NCBI GenBank assembly: GCA_027533385.1
Contig: JAPZUE010000055.1
Span: 90,966 to 154,965, forward strand
Source of the DNA: Rhizobium sp.
Lineage (GTDB): Bacteria; Pseudomonadota; Alphaproteobacteria; Rhizobiales; Rhizobiaceae
Direction: 5' to 3'
Length of the DNA stretch: 64,000 bases
The position numbers and the translations under genes are program-made. The notes beneath the pieces were generated by a model. It saw nothing but the letters and a program-made list of their open reading frames with translations, was not told the origin of the DNA and did no database searches. Of this stretch, positions 9,139 through 17,665 are shown in pieces; position 1 is the stretch's first letter; each line of letters begins with the position of its first letter.

Positions 9139-10407
9139 TTAGGCGGCCGCTGGTGCTGACTTGCCGCTCTTTTCAAGCACGGCTTCCGTAATCGAATTCG
9201 GCACACGCTTTGGCGTTTCGAACAGACCGAGAAGTGGCATGATCACAAGGAAGAAACCGAAGTAGTAGGCGGTACCGATCTGCGAGAGAATAACGTACAC
9301 GCCTTCTGCCGGCTTCGATCCCAGCCAGCCAAGAAGGATCGAGTTAGCCACGAAGATCCAGAAGAACAGCTTGTACCACGGACGGTAGACGGCCGAACGG
9401 ACCTTGGAGGTGTCGAGCCACGGCAGGAAGAACAGCACGATGATCGCGCCGAACATCACGAGGACGCCGCCGAGCTTCGAATCGATGAACAGGACGTCGA
9501 AGGTGATCGCACGCAGCATCGCGTAGAACGGCAGGAAGTACCATTCCGGAACGATGTGAGCCGGTGTTTTCAGGGAGTCAGCCGGGATGTAGTTGTCCGG
9601 GTGACCGAGATAGTTCGGCATGTAGAAGATGAAGTAGGCGAAAACCATCAGGAAGATCGACAGGCCAAGCGCATCCTTCAGCGTCGCATAGGGCGTGAAG
9701 GGAACGGTATCGGTCTTCGACTTGACTTCAACGCCGGTCGGGTTCGTCTGACCGGTGACGTGCAGCGCCCAGATATGCAGGATCACGACGCCGGCGATCA
9801 TGAACGGCAGCAGGTAATGCAGCGCGAAGAAGCGGTTCAGCGTCGGATTATCGACTGCAAAGCCACCGAGCAGGAACTGCTGGATGGTTTCGCCGACGAA
9901 CGGGAAGGCGGTGAAGAAGCCGGTGATAACGGTCGCGCCCCAGAAGGACATCTGGCCCCAGGGCAAAACGTAGCCCATGAAGGCGGTCGCCATCATAAGC
10001 AGGAAGATCACCACGCCGAGGATCCAGAGGATTTCGCGCGGCGCCTTGTAGGACCCGTAGTAGAGACCACGGGCGATATGCAGATAAACGGCGATAAAGA
10101 AGAATGACGCGCCGTTCTGGTGCATGTAGCGCAGCAGCCAGCCATTGTTCACGTCGCGCATGATCTTTTCGACCGAATTGAAAGCGACGGACGTGTGTGC
10201 CGCATAGTGCATGGCAAGCACGACACCGGTCAGGATCTGCACCAGCAGCATCACAGTCAGGATGCCACCGAAGGTGTAAGCGTAGTTCAGGTTGCGGGGA
10301 ACCGGATACGCGACGAAGCTGTCATACATCAGACGCGGCAGCGGAAGACGCTGATCGATCCACTTCTCGACGCCAGTGGACGGCTGGTAACTCGATTGGC
10401 CACTCAT
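9139..10407 (-). CDS. petB: cytochrome b subunit of the bc1 complex
   Basis: The central membrane subunit carrying two b haems and both quinone sites. The 422-residue protein has eight or nine hydrophobic helices. The Qo-site motif PEWY occurs in HIVPEWYFLPFYAML. The haem-ligand histidines occur in the usual pairs (YMHQNGASFFF/YLHIARGLYYG and FFALHYLLPF/LHIWALHVTGQ), and the GYVLPWGQMSFWGA segment is well conserved. A GAGGGG ribosome-binding site precedes the ATG. It is 14 bp downstream of petA and 26 bp upstream of petC. Confidence 0.98.
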   Translation of the reverse strand: MSGQSSYQPSTGVEKWIDQRLPLPRLMYDSFVAYPVPRNLNYAYTFGGILTVMLLVQILTGVVLAMHYAAHTSVAFNSVEKIMRDVNNGWLLRYMHQNGASFFFIAVYLHIARGLYYGSYKAPREILWILGVVIFLLMMATAFMGYVLPWGQMSFWGATVITGFFTAFPFVGETIQQFLLGGFAVDNPTLNRFFALHYLLPFMIAGVVILHIWALHVTGQTNPTGVEVKSKTDTVPFTPYATLKDALGLSIFLMVFAYFIFYMPNYLGHPDNYIPADSLKTPAHIVPEWYFLPFYAMLRAITFDVLFIDSKLGGVLVMFGAIIVLFFLPWLDTSKVRSAVYRPWYKLFFWIFVANSILLGWLGSKPAEGVYVILSQIGTAYYFGFFLVIMPLLGLFETPKRVPNSITEAVLEKSGKSAPAAA

Positions 10408-10421
10408 TGTGTCTTATCCCC

Positions 10422-11006
10422 TCAGCCGATCTTGATGACAGTGTCGGATGTGAATGCGAAGGTCGGCACCGGCAGGTTCGTCGGCGCGGGACCCTTGCGG
10501 ATACGGCCCGCCGTATCGTAGTGCGAGCCGTGGCAGGGACAGAACCAGCCACCGAAATCACCGGCCTGACCGAGCGGCACACAGCCGAGATGGGTGCAGG
10601 AGCCAATCATCACGATCCAGTTTTCCTTGCCCTCGCCGGCCGAACGCGCCAGGTCGGTCGCCTCGGCTGTCGCATCGACATTGGCGTTGCGCGCGACCGG
10701 GTCCTTCAGCTCAGCCAGCTGAACGGCCTGCGCTTCCTGGACTTCCTGGTCGGTACGGTTGCGGATGAAGACCGGCTTGCCGCGCCACTTGACGGTCAGC
10801 GACATGCCCGGCTCAACCGCAGACACGTCCACTTCGATCGAAGCGAGTGCGAGCGTCGATGCGTCCGGACGCATCTGGTCGATGAACGGCCAGGCGAACG
10901 AAGCCGCACCAACCGCGCCGGCCATGCCGGTCACCATGTAGAGAAAGTCGCGGCGCGTCGGCTCGCCCGCTTGATTTGTCGTTGTCTCGTGTTCGCTCAC
11001 GGTCAC
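10422..11006 (-). CDS. petA: Rieske iron-sulfur subunit of the bc1 complex
   Basis: The [2Fe-2S] protein that takes electrons from ubiquinol. A twin-arginine motif (TRRDFLYMV) precedes the single N-terminal membrane anchor, consistent with Tat export of a folded cofactor protein. The cluster-binding boxes CTHLGC and CPCHGSHYD supply the Cys and His ligands. I take the GTG at 11006 as the start because a GAGAGGAA ribosome-binding site lies just before it and the length (194 aa) is then normal. The upstream ATG at 11039 has no such site; a second GTG at 11000 is also possible. First gene of petABC. Confidence 0.95.
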   Translation of the reverse strand: MTVSEHETTTNQAGEPTRRDFLYMVTGMAGAVGAASFAWPFIDQMRPDASTLALASIEVDVSAVEPGMSLTVKWRGKPVFIRNRTDQEVQEAQAVQLAELKDPVARNANVDATAEATDLARSAGEGKENWIVMIGSCTHLGCVPLGQAGDFGGWFCPCHGSHYDTAGRIRKGPAPTNLPVPTFAFTSDTVIKIG

Positions 11007-11192
11007 TTTTTCCTCTCGCAATCCTGCGACACACCGCATTTGCCCCCGCAGCGGGAATCACAATCCGGCCACTGTGCAGCACAGATTCCCCGCCAGATTG
11101 GCGCGTTCTAAGCCCGATAATCTATTCTGTCCAGTCTTACGCGGGCAAGGAGCCACGTTGTCGCGGATTTACTGGATGCCATCCCCACTTGC

Positions 11193-11206
11193 TTGATTTA
11201 ACGCAA
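11193..11206. promoter_or_regulatory. candidate FNR/FixK-type box upstream of petABC
   Basis: TTGATTTAACGCAA fits the FixK/FnrN consensus TTG(A/C)-N6-(G/T)CAA in both orientations. It lies about 190 bp upstream of the petA start and 60 bp past the end of the ABC exporter gene. It is nested in a 7-bp inverted repeat (CACTTGC/GCAAGTG) that might instead be a weak terminator hairpin of the exporter gene. The remainder of the 11007-11268 spacer shows nothing else distinct. Confidence 0.35.
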
Positions 11207-11268
11207 GTGTGAGAGCAGTTCCTCAAGCAATGCAAATGCTTCGCAAGTGATCTCGGAGCCGTTACCCC

Positions 11269-13140
11269 TCACGCCGTCGCAAGCTCGCTTCGCGTATCCA
11301 AGAAACCACCGGATTGCCGCGCCCAGAGCTCCGAATAAAGGCCGCCGAGCTCGACGAGTTCCCGGTGGGTGCCCTGCTCGATGATCCGGCCCTTGTCCAT
11401 CACCACGAGACGGTCGAGGGCGGCGATCGTCGAAAGCCGATGCGCGATCGCAAGGACCGTCTTGCCCTGCATCAGCCGGTCGAGATTGGACTGGATCGCC
11501 GCTTCCACTTCCGAGTCGAGTGCCGACGTCGCCTCGTCGAGCACCAGGATCGGTGCATCCTTGAGCATCACGCGAGCAATCGCGATACGCTGGCGCTGGC
11601 CGCCGGAAAGCTTCACGCCCCGTTCCCCGACATGCGCATCGAACCCCTTGCGACCGCGCTGGTCTTCGAGCCGCTGGATGAAATCGAGGGCTTCGGCCCG
11701 TTCGGCGGCTTTCAGCAGCTGTTCTTCCGTCGCATCTTCGCGACCGAACAGGATGTTGTCGCGGATCGACCGATGCAGAAGTGCGGTATCCTGGGTGACC
11801 ATGCCGATCTGCGAGCGCAGGCTCTCCTGCGTCACGGCGGAAATGTCCTGACCATCAATCAGGATCCGGCCGCCCTCGAGGTCGTAGAAGCGCAACAGCA
11901 GGTTGACAAGTGTCGACTTCCCCGCCCCGGAGCGCCCGACAATGCCGACCTTCTCGCCCGGCTCGATGGTCAGCGTCAGATGATCGATCGCCCCCTTCTT
12001 GCGGCCATAATGGAAGGTGACGTCCTGGAAACGGATCTCCGGCCTATGGACATCGAGCTTTGTGGCATCAGGCCTGTCGGTGAGCCCGATCGGCTTTGCC
12101 ACCAGCTCGGCAGAATTCTGGATCGTGCCGATATTGCGCATGATGCCGTTGAGCTGCGTCATCATCCGGCCGAGCAGCATGTTGAGGCGCAGGACAAGGC
12201 CGAGCGTGAAGGCCACGCCACCGGCCGTGACTGCGCCGGCAAACCAGAGTTCGACGGAGAGCAGCGCCACCATTAGGATCATCACGCCGGACAGGATGGC
12301 GAGCGAGGCCCGCACCCCGGTCAAAAGCCGTGCGAAGGGCCGGAGCGTATCCTGGAACCGGTCGAAGCCGGCACGGATATAGTGGTCGTTCTGCCGCTCG
12401 CGGGCAAAGAGCTTCAGCGTCTGGATGTTCGAATAGCTGTCGACCAGCCGCCCGTTCAGCATCGATGATGCTTCGGCCGTCTGCTTGGCATGATAACGGA
12501 TCTTCGGCACGAAATAGCGCGCCAGCATCAGGAAGATCGCCACCCAGGCCCCGATGATTGCCGCAAGCCGCCAGTCGAGCTGCGCAACCAGCGCCATGGT
12601 CGAAACGGTGTAGATCACCATGAACCAGACGACCTGCAGCAGCGAGGTCAGAAGATCCCCGGTGGATTGCCCCGCCGACCAGACCTTGGTGACGATGCGC
12701 CCGGCAAAATCATTCTGGAAGAAGGACAGCGACTGCCGCGCCACATGCGCATGCGCCTGCCAGCGCACCAGATTGAAGAAATTGAGAACGATCACCTGCT
12801 CTTCGACAAGCGCACCGATCGTCACGACGATGAAGCGGCCGATCAGCACGATCAGCGCCATCGCAAGCAGTTCTCCGCCATGGGCAGCGATCAGCCCGTC
12901 CCAGCCCGCCTCCTTCGGCACGGTATCGAGGAGGTCGACGAGCCGCCCGACAAACCAGAAAAGGCCCGCTTCGAGCATGGCCACGGCCCCGCCGAAGATC
13001 GCCATGAGGAAGAAGGCCATCTTCGCCTGGCTCACATAGAACCAGACAAAGGCCCAGGTGTTTTCCGGCGGCCGGAGATCGTCGGTCCGTGCGAAGGGAT
13101 CGAGCCAGTTTTCGAAAAGGCGAGCGATAGCTTGAAACAT
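11269..13140 (-). CDS. ABC exporter, fused membrane and ATPase domains (paralogue 1)
   Basis: A half-transporter of the ABCB/MsbA type. The N-terminal six-helix membrane domain occupies about residues 1-330. The ATPase domain has Walker A GRSGAGKST, signature LSGGQRQRIAIARV, Walker B ILVLDEATSALD and the switch His in AIAHRLS. The start MFQAIARLFENWLDPFA was chosen because the paralogue at 17666-19534 begins at the same place (MFSWFENRLNPYPAG). The first in-frame ATG (13200) would add 20 unlike residues. The substrate is unknown; lipids, peptides or drugs are usual for this class. It probably works as a homodimer or with its paralogue. Confidence 0.93.
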   Translation of the reverse strand: MFQAIARLFENWLDPFARTDDLRPPENTWAFVWFYVSQAKMAFFLMAIFGGAVAMLEAGLFWFVGRLVDLLDTVPKEAGWDGLIAAHGGELLAMALIVLIGRFIVVTIGALVEEQVIVLNFFNLVRWQAHAHVARQSLSFFQNDFAGRIVTKVWSAGQSTGDLLTSLLQVVWFMVIYTVSTMALVAQLDWRLAAIIGAWVAIFLMLARYFVPKIRYHAKQTAEASSMLNGRLVDSYSNIQTLKLFARERQNDHYIRAGFDRFQDTLRPFARLLTGVRASLAILSGVMILMVALLSVELWFAGAVTAGGVAFTLGLVLRLNMLLGRMMTQLNGIMRNIGTIQNSAELVAKPIGLTDRPDATKLDVHRPEIRFQDVTFHYGRKKGAIDHLTLTIEPGEKVGIVGRSGAGKSTLVNLLLRFYDLEGGRILIDGQDISAVTQESLRSQIGMVTQDTALLHRSIRDNILFGREDATEEQLLKAAERAEALDFIQRLEDQRGRKGFDAHVGERGVKLSGGQRQRIAIARVMLKDAPILVLDEATSALDSEVEAAIQSNLDRLMQGKTVLAIAHRLSTIAALDRLVVMDKGRIIEQGTHRELVELGGLYSELWARQSGGFLDTRSELATA

Positions 13141-13245
13141 GAAAAGCGATATAGGCCGATTGCCGGCAAGGGCAAAGCCTGAAACGCCACGGCAGCGCAT
13201 TACATTTTGGTCACCTGCTGACGCAGCACTTGGCGTCGCGGATGC

Positions 13246-14262
13246 TCAGCCCGCACGACGCCCGTAAAGCGCTTCATAGCGGCGGATGGTGGCCGGATCG
13301 ACCGATACTTCGGCAAACAAGGGCACGGGGCTTTCGGTCAGCACCGCCCTTTGCAGGGATTGGCGTGCCGCACCGTAGAGCTGCGAAGCCAGAACCGGAC
13401 GATGGGTGCGTGCGCAACCGAAACGGCAGGCGAGCTTCGGCATGGAGGGGATCGAACGCCGGGCAACGGTCTCGGCATCCTTCACCACCCGCGTGATCTT
13501 CTCGCCAAGTTGCGCCAGATAGGTCTCGCTGCTTGCTCCGACGAGTAGGCTGAGCTCGTCCGGCGCCGTCCAGTAGGCCGTATCGCTTTTTTCGATCAGT
13601 CGATGGGTGAAGCGAGCCAGCGTGTTCTTCATATAGTCGCCGACCTTGGCGAGACCGCTGCGGCTCAGCGGCTCCAGCCCGTCGATGTGGCAGAGCATGA
13701 GGCTCAGCCCATCCTCCGGCACCCCTTCCCTGCACCAGGCGTCGAGCCGGGCTTCGAGCCCCGCATAGCCCGGCAGACCGAAGGAAAGCTGGGCCGTCAG
13801 ATGCTCCTGCGCCGCAAGGTCCTGCGGTTCCGGCGTGGCCAGGCGGGAAACCGCCTGCAGCGCCTCGATGCATTGGCGGACCTGACCTTCAAGAGCAACC
13901 AGAGTTTCGTACTCGCCCTCTTTCACCTCTACGACGGTAATCGTCCCGCCCTCCAGCGTGCGGAGAAAACCATCGAGGGCACCGAGCGTCTCATCGCTTG
14001 AAGTGCGCAGCGCGGAAATCAGCGGCCGTTCGGGGAAGAACCGATGTGCAAGCATCGAAAGCGATGCCTGGCTGACCGGCTTCGGCAGGGCAAGGAAGGC
14101 CTCGCGCAACGTCTTGTCACGCCCGATCAGAACCTCGAAGATCAGTTCGAAATTGCGCGGCGAAAGGTCGAGCCTGTTCCTGGCCAGGAAATCGATCACC
14201 TTGTGAGCGACGATCTCGGTCTCTTTGGCATGGGCGACCGGCCGATGGACCGACTGCGTCAT
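13246..14262 (-). CDS. protein with degenerate GGDEF-like C-terminal domain
   Basis: The 338-residue cytoplasmic protein has two parts. The N-terminal half (about 1-150) is helical. The C-terminal part follows the order of a diguanylate cyclase domain: LPGYAGLEARLDAW for the usual LTGLPNR helix, LSLMLCHIDGLEPL for the metal-binding strand, GDYMKNTLARF, and TAPDELSLLVGA where active enzymes have GGDEF. The signature loop is not intact, so cyclase activity is unlikely; a c-di-GMP or GTP sensor role is possible. The start at 14262 is fixed by a GGAGGTG ribosome-binding site 7 bp upstream. The family match is my own reading, of moderate certainty. Confidence 0.6.
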   Translation of the reverse strand: MTQSVHRPVAHAKETEIVAHKVIDFLARNRLDLSPRNFELIFEVLIGRDKTLREAFLALPKPVSQASLSMLAHRFFPERPLISALRTSSDETLGALDGFLRTLEGGTITVVEVKEGEYETLVALEGQVRQCIEALQAVSRLATPEPQDLAAQEHLTAQLSFGLPGYAGLEARLDAWCREGVPEDGLSLMLCHIDGLEPLSRSGLAKVGDYMKNTLARFTHRLIEKSDTAYWTAPDELSLLVGASSETYLAQLGEKITRVVKDAETVARRSIPSMPKLACRFGCARTHRPVLASQLYGAARQSLQRAVLTESPVPLFAEVSVDPATIRRYEALYGRRAG

Positions 14263-14380
14263 GGAATGCACCTCCGGCGGATGGTCCTGTCTCCCGAGGC
14301 TACGCCCGAAATCGAAACTGTTCCTTGCCGATTTCATGAAAATGCAAGGCATCAGCGGGATCGACTGCAGGTCGTCCGTG

Positions 14381-14803
14381 TCACCGCGTATAGCGGGTCA
14401 GATAGATGCCCGTCAGGATCAGGGCGACACCAGCCGGTTGGCCGATATGAAACTCCGCCGTCCCGCGCACAAGATCGATCAGAAGTCCGGTGATCATCTG
14501 CCCGCCGATGATCAGAAGACCCGAGCGGGCAGCACCGATCCGCGGGAAGACATAGGAACTGATGACGACGAAGAGCGCGCCGATGATGCCGCCGGTCAGA
14601 TAGAAGAACGGCACATCGGCAATCAGCGGCAGGCCGATCCGATGGAAGACAAGCACATAGACGGTCAACAGCAGGAAGCCGATCCAGTGGTTCCAGGCCG
14701 ACGCCGCAAAGGCGCCGCGATCTATGGTCAGACGCCCGTTGATCGAACGGCTCATGCCGACGGCCGCCCCGCCGGCGAGAGCGATCAAGACAGCACCCAG
14801 CAT
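14381..14803 (-). CDS. YdcZ/DUF606-type four-helix membrane protein (second of pair)
   Basis: A 140-residue hydrophobic protein with about four or five membrane helices and the Gly/Ser-rich start MLGAVLIALAGGAAVG that is common to the YdcZ branch of the drug/metabolite transporter superfamily. Its ATG directly follows the TGA of the upstream gene (TGAATG), so translation is coupled. Paired short DMT proteins usually form a heterodimeric carrier; the substrate is unknown. Confidence 0.8.
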   Translation of the reverse strand: MLGAVLIALAGGAAVGMSRSINGRLTIDRGAFAASAWNHWIGFLLLTVYVLVFHRIGLPLIADVPFFYLTGGIIGALFVVISSYVFPRIGAARSGLLIIGGQMITGLLIDLVRGTAEFHIGQPAGVALILTGIYLTRYTR

Positions 14804-15268
14804 TCATGCCCCCTTCGAGAAGATGAGAAGCGCACTGCCGCCGATCACGCAGATGGTCGCGAGAAAGTCGAAGCGGTTCAGCTTGCGCTGCGGCGTGCCG
14901 AAGAGCCCGAACTGGTCGGACACGAGCCCGAACAGGATCTGTCCGACGAGCAGCAGCGACAACCCACCGGCCAAAGCCAGCTCGGAGTTCACAGCGATCG
15001 AGCTCAGAGCCACAGCAAAAGCACCGGGTGCGCCGCCGAGATAGGACCAGAGCGGCGCCTTTCCGTGGGCCGGCAGGCGTCCTGTCCGGCGCGCAACCGC
15101 ACCATTGGCGATCAGCAGCAGGAACGCCACCACGCCGCCCACGCCATGCACCACCCAGGAGGCGGTAAACGGTGTCGTCAGCGCCGCAAGCCCGCTATTG
15201 ATCGTCACCATCACGGCAAGCAGGGCGCCGGCAAGTATCGCCCAGATCCAGTCGATATATTTCAGCAT
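14804..15268 (-). CDS. YdcZ/DUF606-type membrane protein (first of pair)
   Basis: A 154-residue membrane protein with four or five hydrophobic segments (IDWIWAILAGALLAVMVTINSGLA, VVHGVGGVVAFLLLIA, LWSYLGGAPGAFAVALSS, GLSLLLVGQILFGLVSD, FLATICVIGGSALLIF). The pattern INSGLA near the first helix and GGAPGAF are typical of YdcZ/DUF606. The start at 15268 is preceded by AGGAG. A longer frame to 15460 exists but would add a polar Cys-rich N-terminus with no ribosome-binding site, so I reject it. It probably forms a heterodimer with the adjoining gene. Confidence 0.82.
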   Translation of the reverse strand: MLKYIDWIWAILAGALLAVMVTINSGLAALTTPFTASWVVHGVGGVVAFLLLIANGAVARRTGRLPAHGKAPLWSYLGGAPGAFAVALSSIAVNSELALAGGLSLLLVGQILFGLVSDQFGLFGTPQRKLNRFDFLATICVIGGSALLIFSKGA

Positions 15269-15464
15269 GTCGCTCCTGACGTCCCGCCTCGACGGCGCGC
15301 CTGACCGTTTGCCGTCGTGCCAGCGCATACGCCTCCCACGACAGTTTGAACAAGCCAATTCGGCTGATGCACCGATCAGCGATGGCGATGTGAGCCGGAT
15401 GCCGAAACGAAAAACGGGGCATTGCCTGCCCCGCTTCCATTTGTCTTGACTGTGTGTCACGGCC

Positions 15465-17387
15465 TCAGAATTGTGACCAGTCGGCCTTCAGGGCTGCATT
15501 TCCATCGAAGGCCCGGGCGGTTCTTTCCCCACGGCCCCGGGCATGCGAAACCTGGGACGCAGGAGCCGAAGAGGACATCGCGGCGCGCGCCACGACCGGA
15601 CGATAGGCCTCCTCGCCCAGGCGGAACTGCCCGAGCAGTCTCGTCAGTGCACTCGCCTGCTGCGCCAGGCCATGGCAGGCCGCCGTCGACTGCTCCACCA
15701 TGGCGGCATTCTTCTGCGTGCCCTGGTCCATCAGATTGACGGCCGAGTTGATCTCGCCAAGCCCGGTCGATTGCTCCCGTGCCGACGTGACGATCGCCGA
15801 AACATTCTGGTTGATCTGCCGCACCTCCCCGACGATCGCCTCGAGCGCCTTGCCCGTTTCGCCGACCAGGGCAACGCCCTGACGCACCTGCTCGCCGGAC
15901 ACGGTGATCAGGCCCTTGATCTCCTTCGCAGCACCCGCCGACCGCTGGGCAAGCTCGCGGACCTCCTGGGCAACGACCGCAAATCCCTTTCCGGCCTCCC
16001 CGGCGCGCGCGGCCTCCACACCGGCATTGAGTGCCAGGAGATTGGTCTGGAACGCGATCTCGTCGATCACCCCGATGATGTTGGAAATCTCAGCCGACGA
16101 CCTCTCGATCGCCTGCATCGCATCCACGGCCCGGCGCACCACCTCACCCGATCGCTCGGCACCGGCACGCGTCCGCGACACGAGAGCACCCGCCTCCTCC
16201 GCGCGCGATGCACTGTCCTTGACGGCCGTGGTGACTTCCTCCAGAGCCGCTGCCGTTTCCTCGACGGACGCGGCCTGCTGCTCGGTCCGCTTGGACAGAT
16301 CATCGGCAGCCGCCAGCATCTCGCTGGCGCCGGCATCGATCGCCCGTGCATTTTCGCCGACGGCGCGCATGGCATCCCGCAGCCGTTCGACCGAGTGGTT
16401 GAAATTGACCCGCAAGGGATCGAGATGTTCGACAAAGCTGTCGCCAAGCTCGACGGCGAGATCACCGTCAGAGAGCCGCTGCAAGCCACCGGCGAGCCGC
16501 TCCACGGCAAACTGCACTTCAGCGGCTTCACGCGCCTTCTGCGCTTCGCGCGCCAGCCGCTCGCTTTCGCTCAGGCTGCGATTTTCGTCCGCCTGCCGTT
16601 CCAGATCCGCCCGTTCAATCGCGTTGTCACGGAAGACCGAAACGGCTGCGGCCATGTCACCAATCTCATCCTTGCGATCAGAAAACGGGATCGCCGCCTG
16701 CGTGTCGCCACCGGCCAGCGCGCGCATTGCGCCGGTGATCGCCGAGACCGGACGCACCACACGCGTCACCGAGAAGATGGCCGCCGCAAGCGCCATCAGT
16801 CCGGCGACGATGACCGCCGCGAGCGAGAGAGTGAGGGCAAGATCGGCGGATGCCTTGGCCTCCGCACGCAGCTTGCTCCCGATCTCGCGATTGATCTCGA
16901 TGATCTCCCGCAGCCCCTGCCCGGCCTTAGCCCCGAGCGGAACCATCTCTGCGATCGTCTCCTTGGCCTGGTAAACCTTCGAAGCCAGTGCCTGCGCCAC
17001 GAAGCTCTCTCCCAGCCCTTCGTATTCGGCGACCGTCTGCTTGAACCCATCGAAGCGCTGGCGCACTTCGGGCAGGACGATGACGGCATCAAAGCGGGCA
17101 ATCGCCGCGTCCAGACGCTCGCTCGCCGCCCCAAGGTCATCGACGAGCGTCTTCTTCTCCTGCGCGGTCGCAGCCGTCAGGATCATCAGGTTGAGGCGCC
17201 GGACCTCGCCGAGCAGCGTGTCGATGTCGGCGATCATCAGAGAACGCTCGAGACGCCCGCCAAGTCCGTCGATTTGCGCGCTCATGTCGCTCACCGAGCG
17301 AACCGCGATTGCCCCCTGGCTGAGGGAGACGACCACCATCAGGCCGAAAAGAGCCGGCAGAAGAAATTTGATCTTGAGATGTGTCAC
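15465..17387 (-). CDS. methyl-accepting chemotaxis protein with HAMP domain
   Basis: A chemoreceptor of about 640 residues. An N-terminal helix (LKIKFLLPALFGLMVVVSLSQG) is followed by a mostly helical sensor of about 150 residues and a second helix (LALTLSLAAVIVAGLMALAAAIF). HAMP segments and the cytoplasmic signalling coiled coil follow, with the hairpin tip IDEIAFQTNLLALNAGVEAARAGEAGKGFAVVA. The C-terminus ends DWSQF, like the xWxxF pentapeptide that tethers CheR/CheB. The start is probably the GTG at 17387, just before the first helix; an ATG at 17486 would add 33 soluble residues ahead of it. No che genes are nearby. Confidence 0.93.
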   Translation of the reverse strand: MTHLKIKFLLPALFGLMVVVSLSQGAIAVRSVSDMSAQIDGLGGRLERSLMIADIDTLLGEVRRLNLMILTAATAQEKKTLVDDLGAASERLDAAIARFDAVIVLPEVRQRFDGFKQTVAEYEGLGESFVAQALASKVYQAKETIAEMVPLGAKAGQGLREIIEINREIGSKLRAEAKASADLALTLSLAAVIVAGLMALAAAIFSVTRVVRPVSAITGAMRALAGGDTQAAIPFSDRKDEIGDMAAAVSVFRDNAIERADLERQADENRSLSESERLAREAQKAREAAEVQFAVERLAGGLQRLSDGDLAVELGDSFVEHLDPLRVNFNHSVERLRDAMRAVGENARAIDAGASEMLAAADDLSKRTEQQAASVEETAAALEEVTTAVKDSASRAEEAGALVSRTRAGAERSGEVVRRAVDAMQAIERSSAEISNIIGVIDEIAFQTNLLALNAGVEAARAGEAGKGFAVVAQEVRELAQRSAGAAKEIKGLITVSGEQVRQGVALVGETGKALEAIVGEVRQINQNVSAIVTSAREQSTGLGEINSAVNLMDQGTQKNAAMVEQSTAACHGLAQQASALTRLLGQFRLGEEAYRPVVARAAMSSSAPASQVSHARGRGERTARAFDGNAALKADWSQF

Positions 17388-17602
17388 GACGAAAATCCGG
17401 ACTTGAAAAGGACAGGGACCGGGAAAATCCGGCCACCCTGCCTGACAGTCGGCGTCTAACGAATGGTTACCCACCCGGGGGCACATCTGGCCTTGTCCCG
17501 CCGTTTACGGTTAATCCCGCGGCGCGCCATCGGCACGTCCCTGCCGCCGATCCACTGGTACACGATGAGCCCGCGCAGGGCCTCTTCGCCATGACGACAA
17601 AG

Positions 17603-17628
17603 AGAATGGGGCATCTCTGCCCCATTCT
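17603..17628. repeat. perfect 11-bp inverted repeat in the MCP/ABC exporter spacer
   Basis: AGAATGGGGCA and TGCCCCATTCT surround a 4-nt loop in the 278-bp spacer 17388-17665. It lies 37 bp after the end of the ABC exporter gene (minus strand) and could terminate its transcript, but no T-run follows on that strand. Nothing else is evident in this spacer. Confidence 0.5.
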
Positions 17629-17665
17629 GGTTAGCTCGACGAAGTTAGGTGAAGGCCAGACAGCG

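Noticed and set aside
15543..17459. 638-aa plus-strand ORF
   Set aside because: Antisense shadow of the chemoreceptor gene; Arg/His/Leu-rich composition with no motifs.
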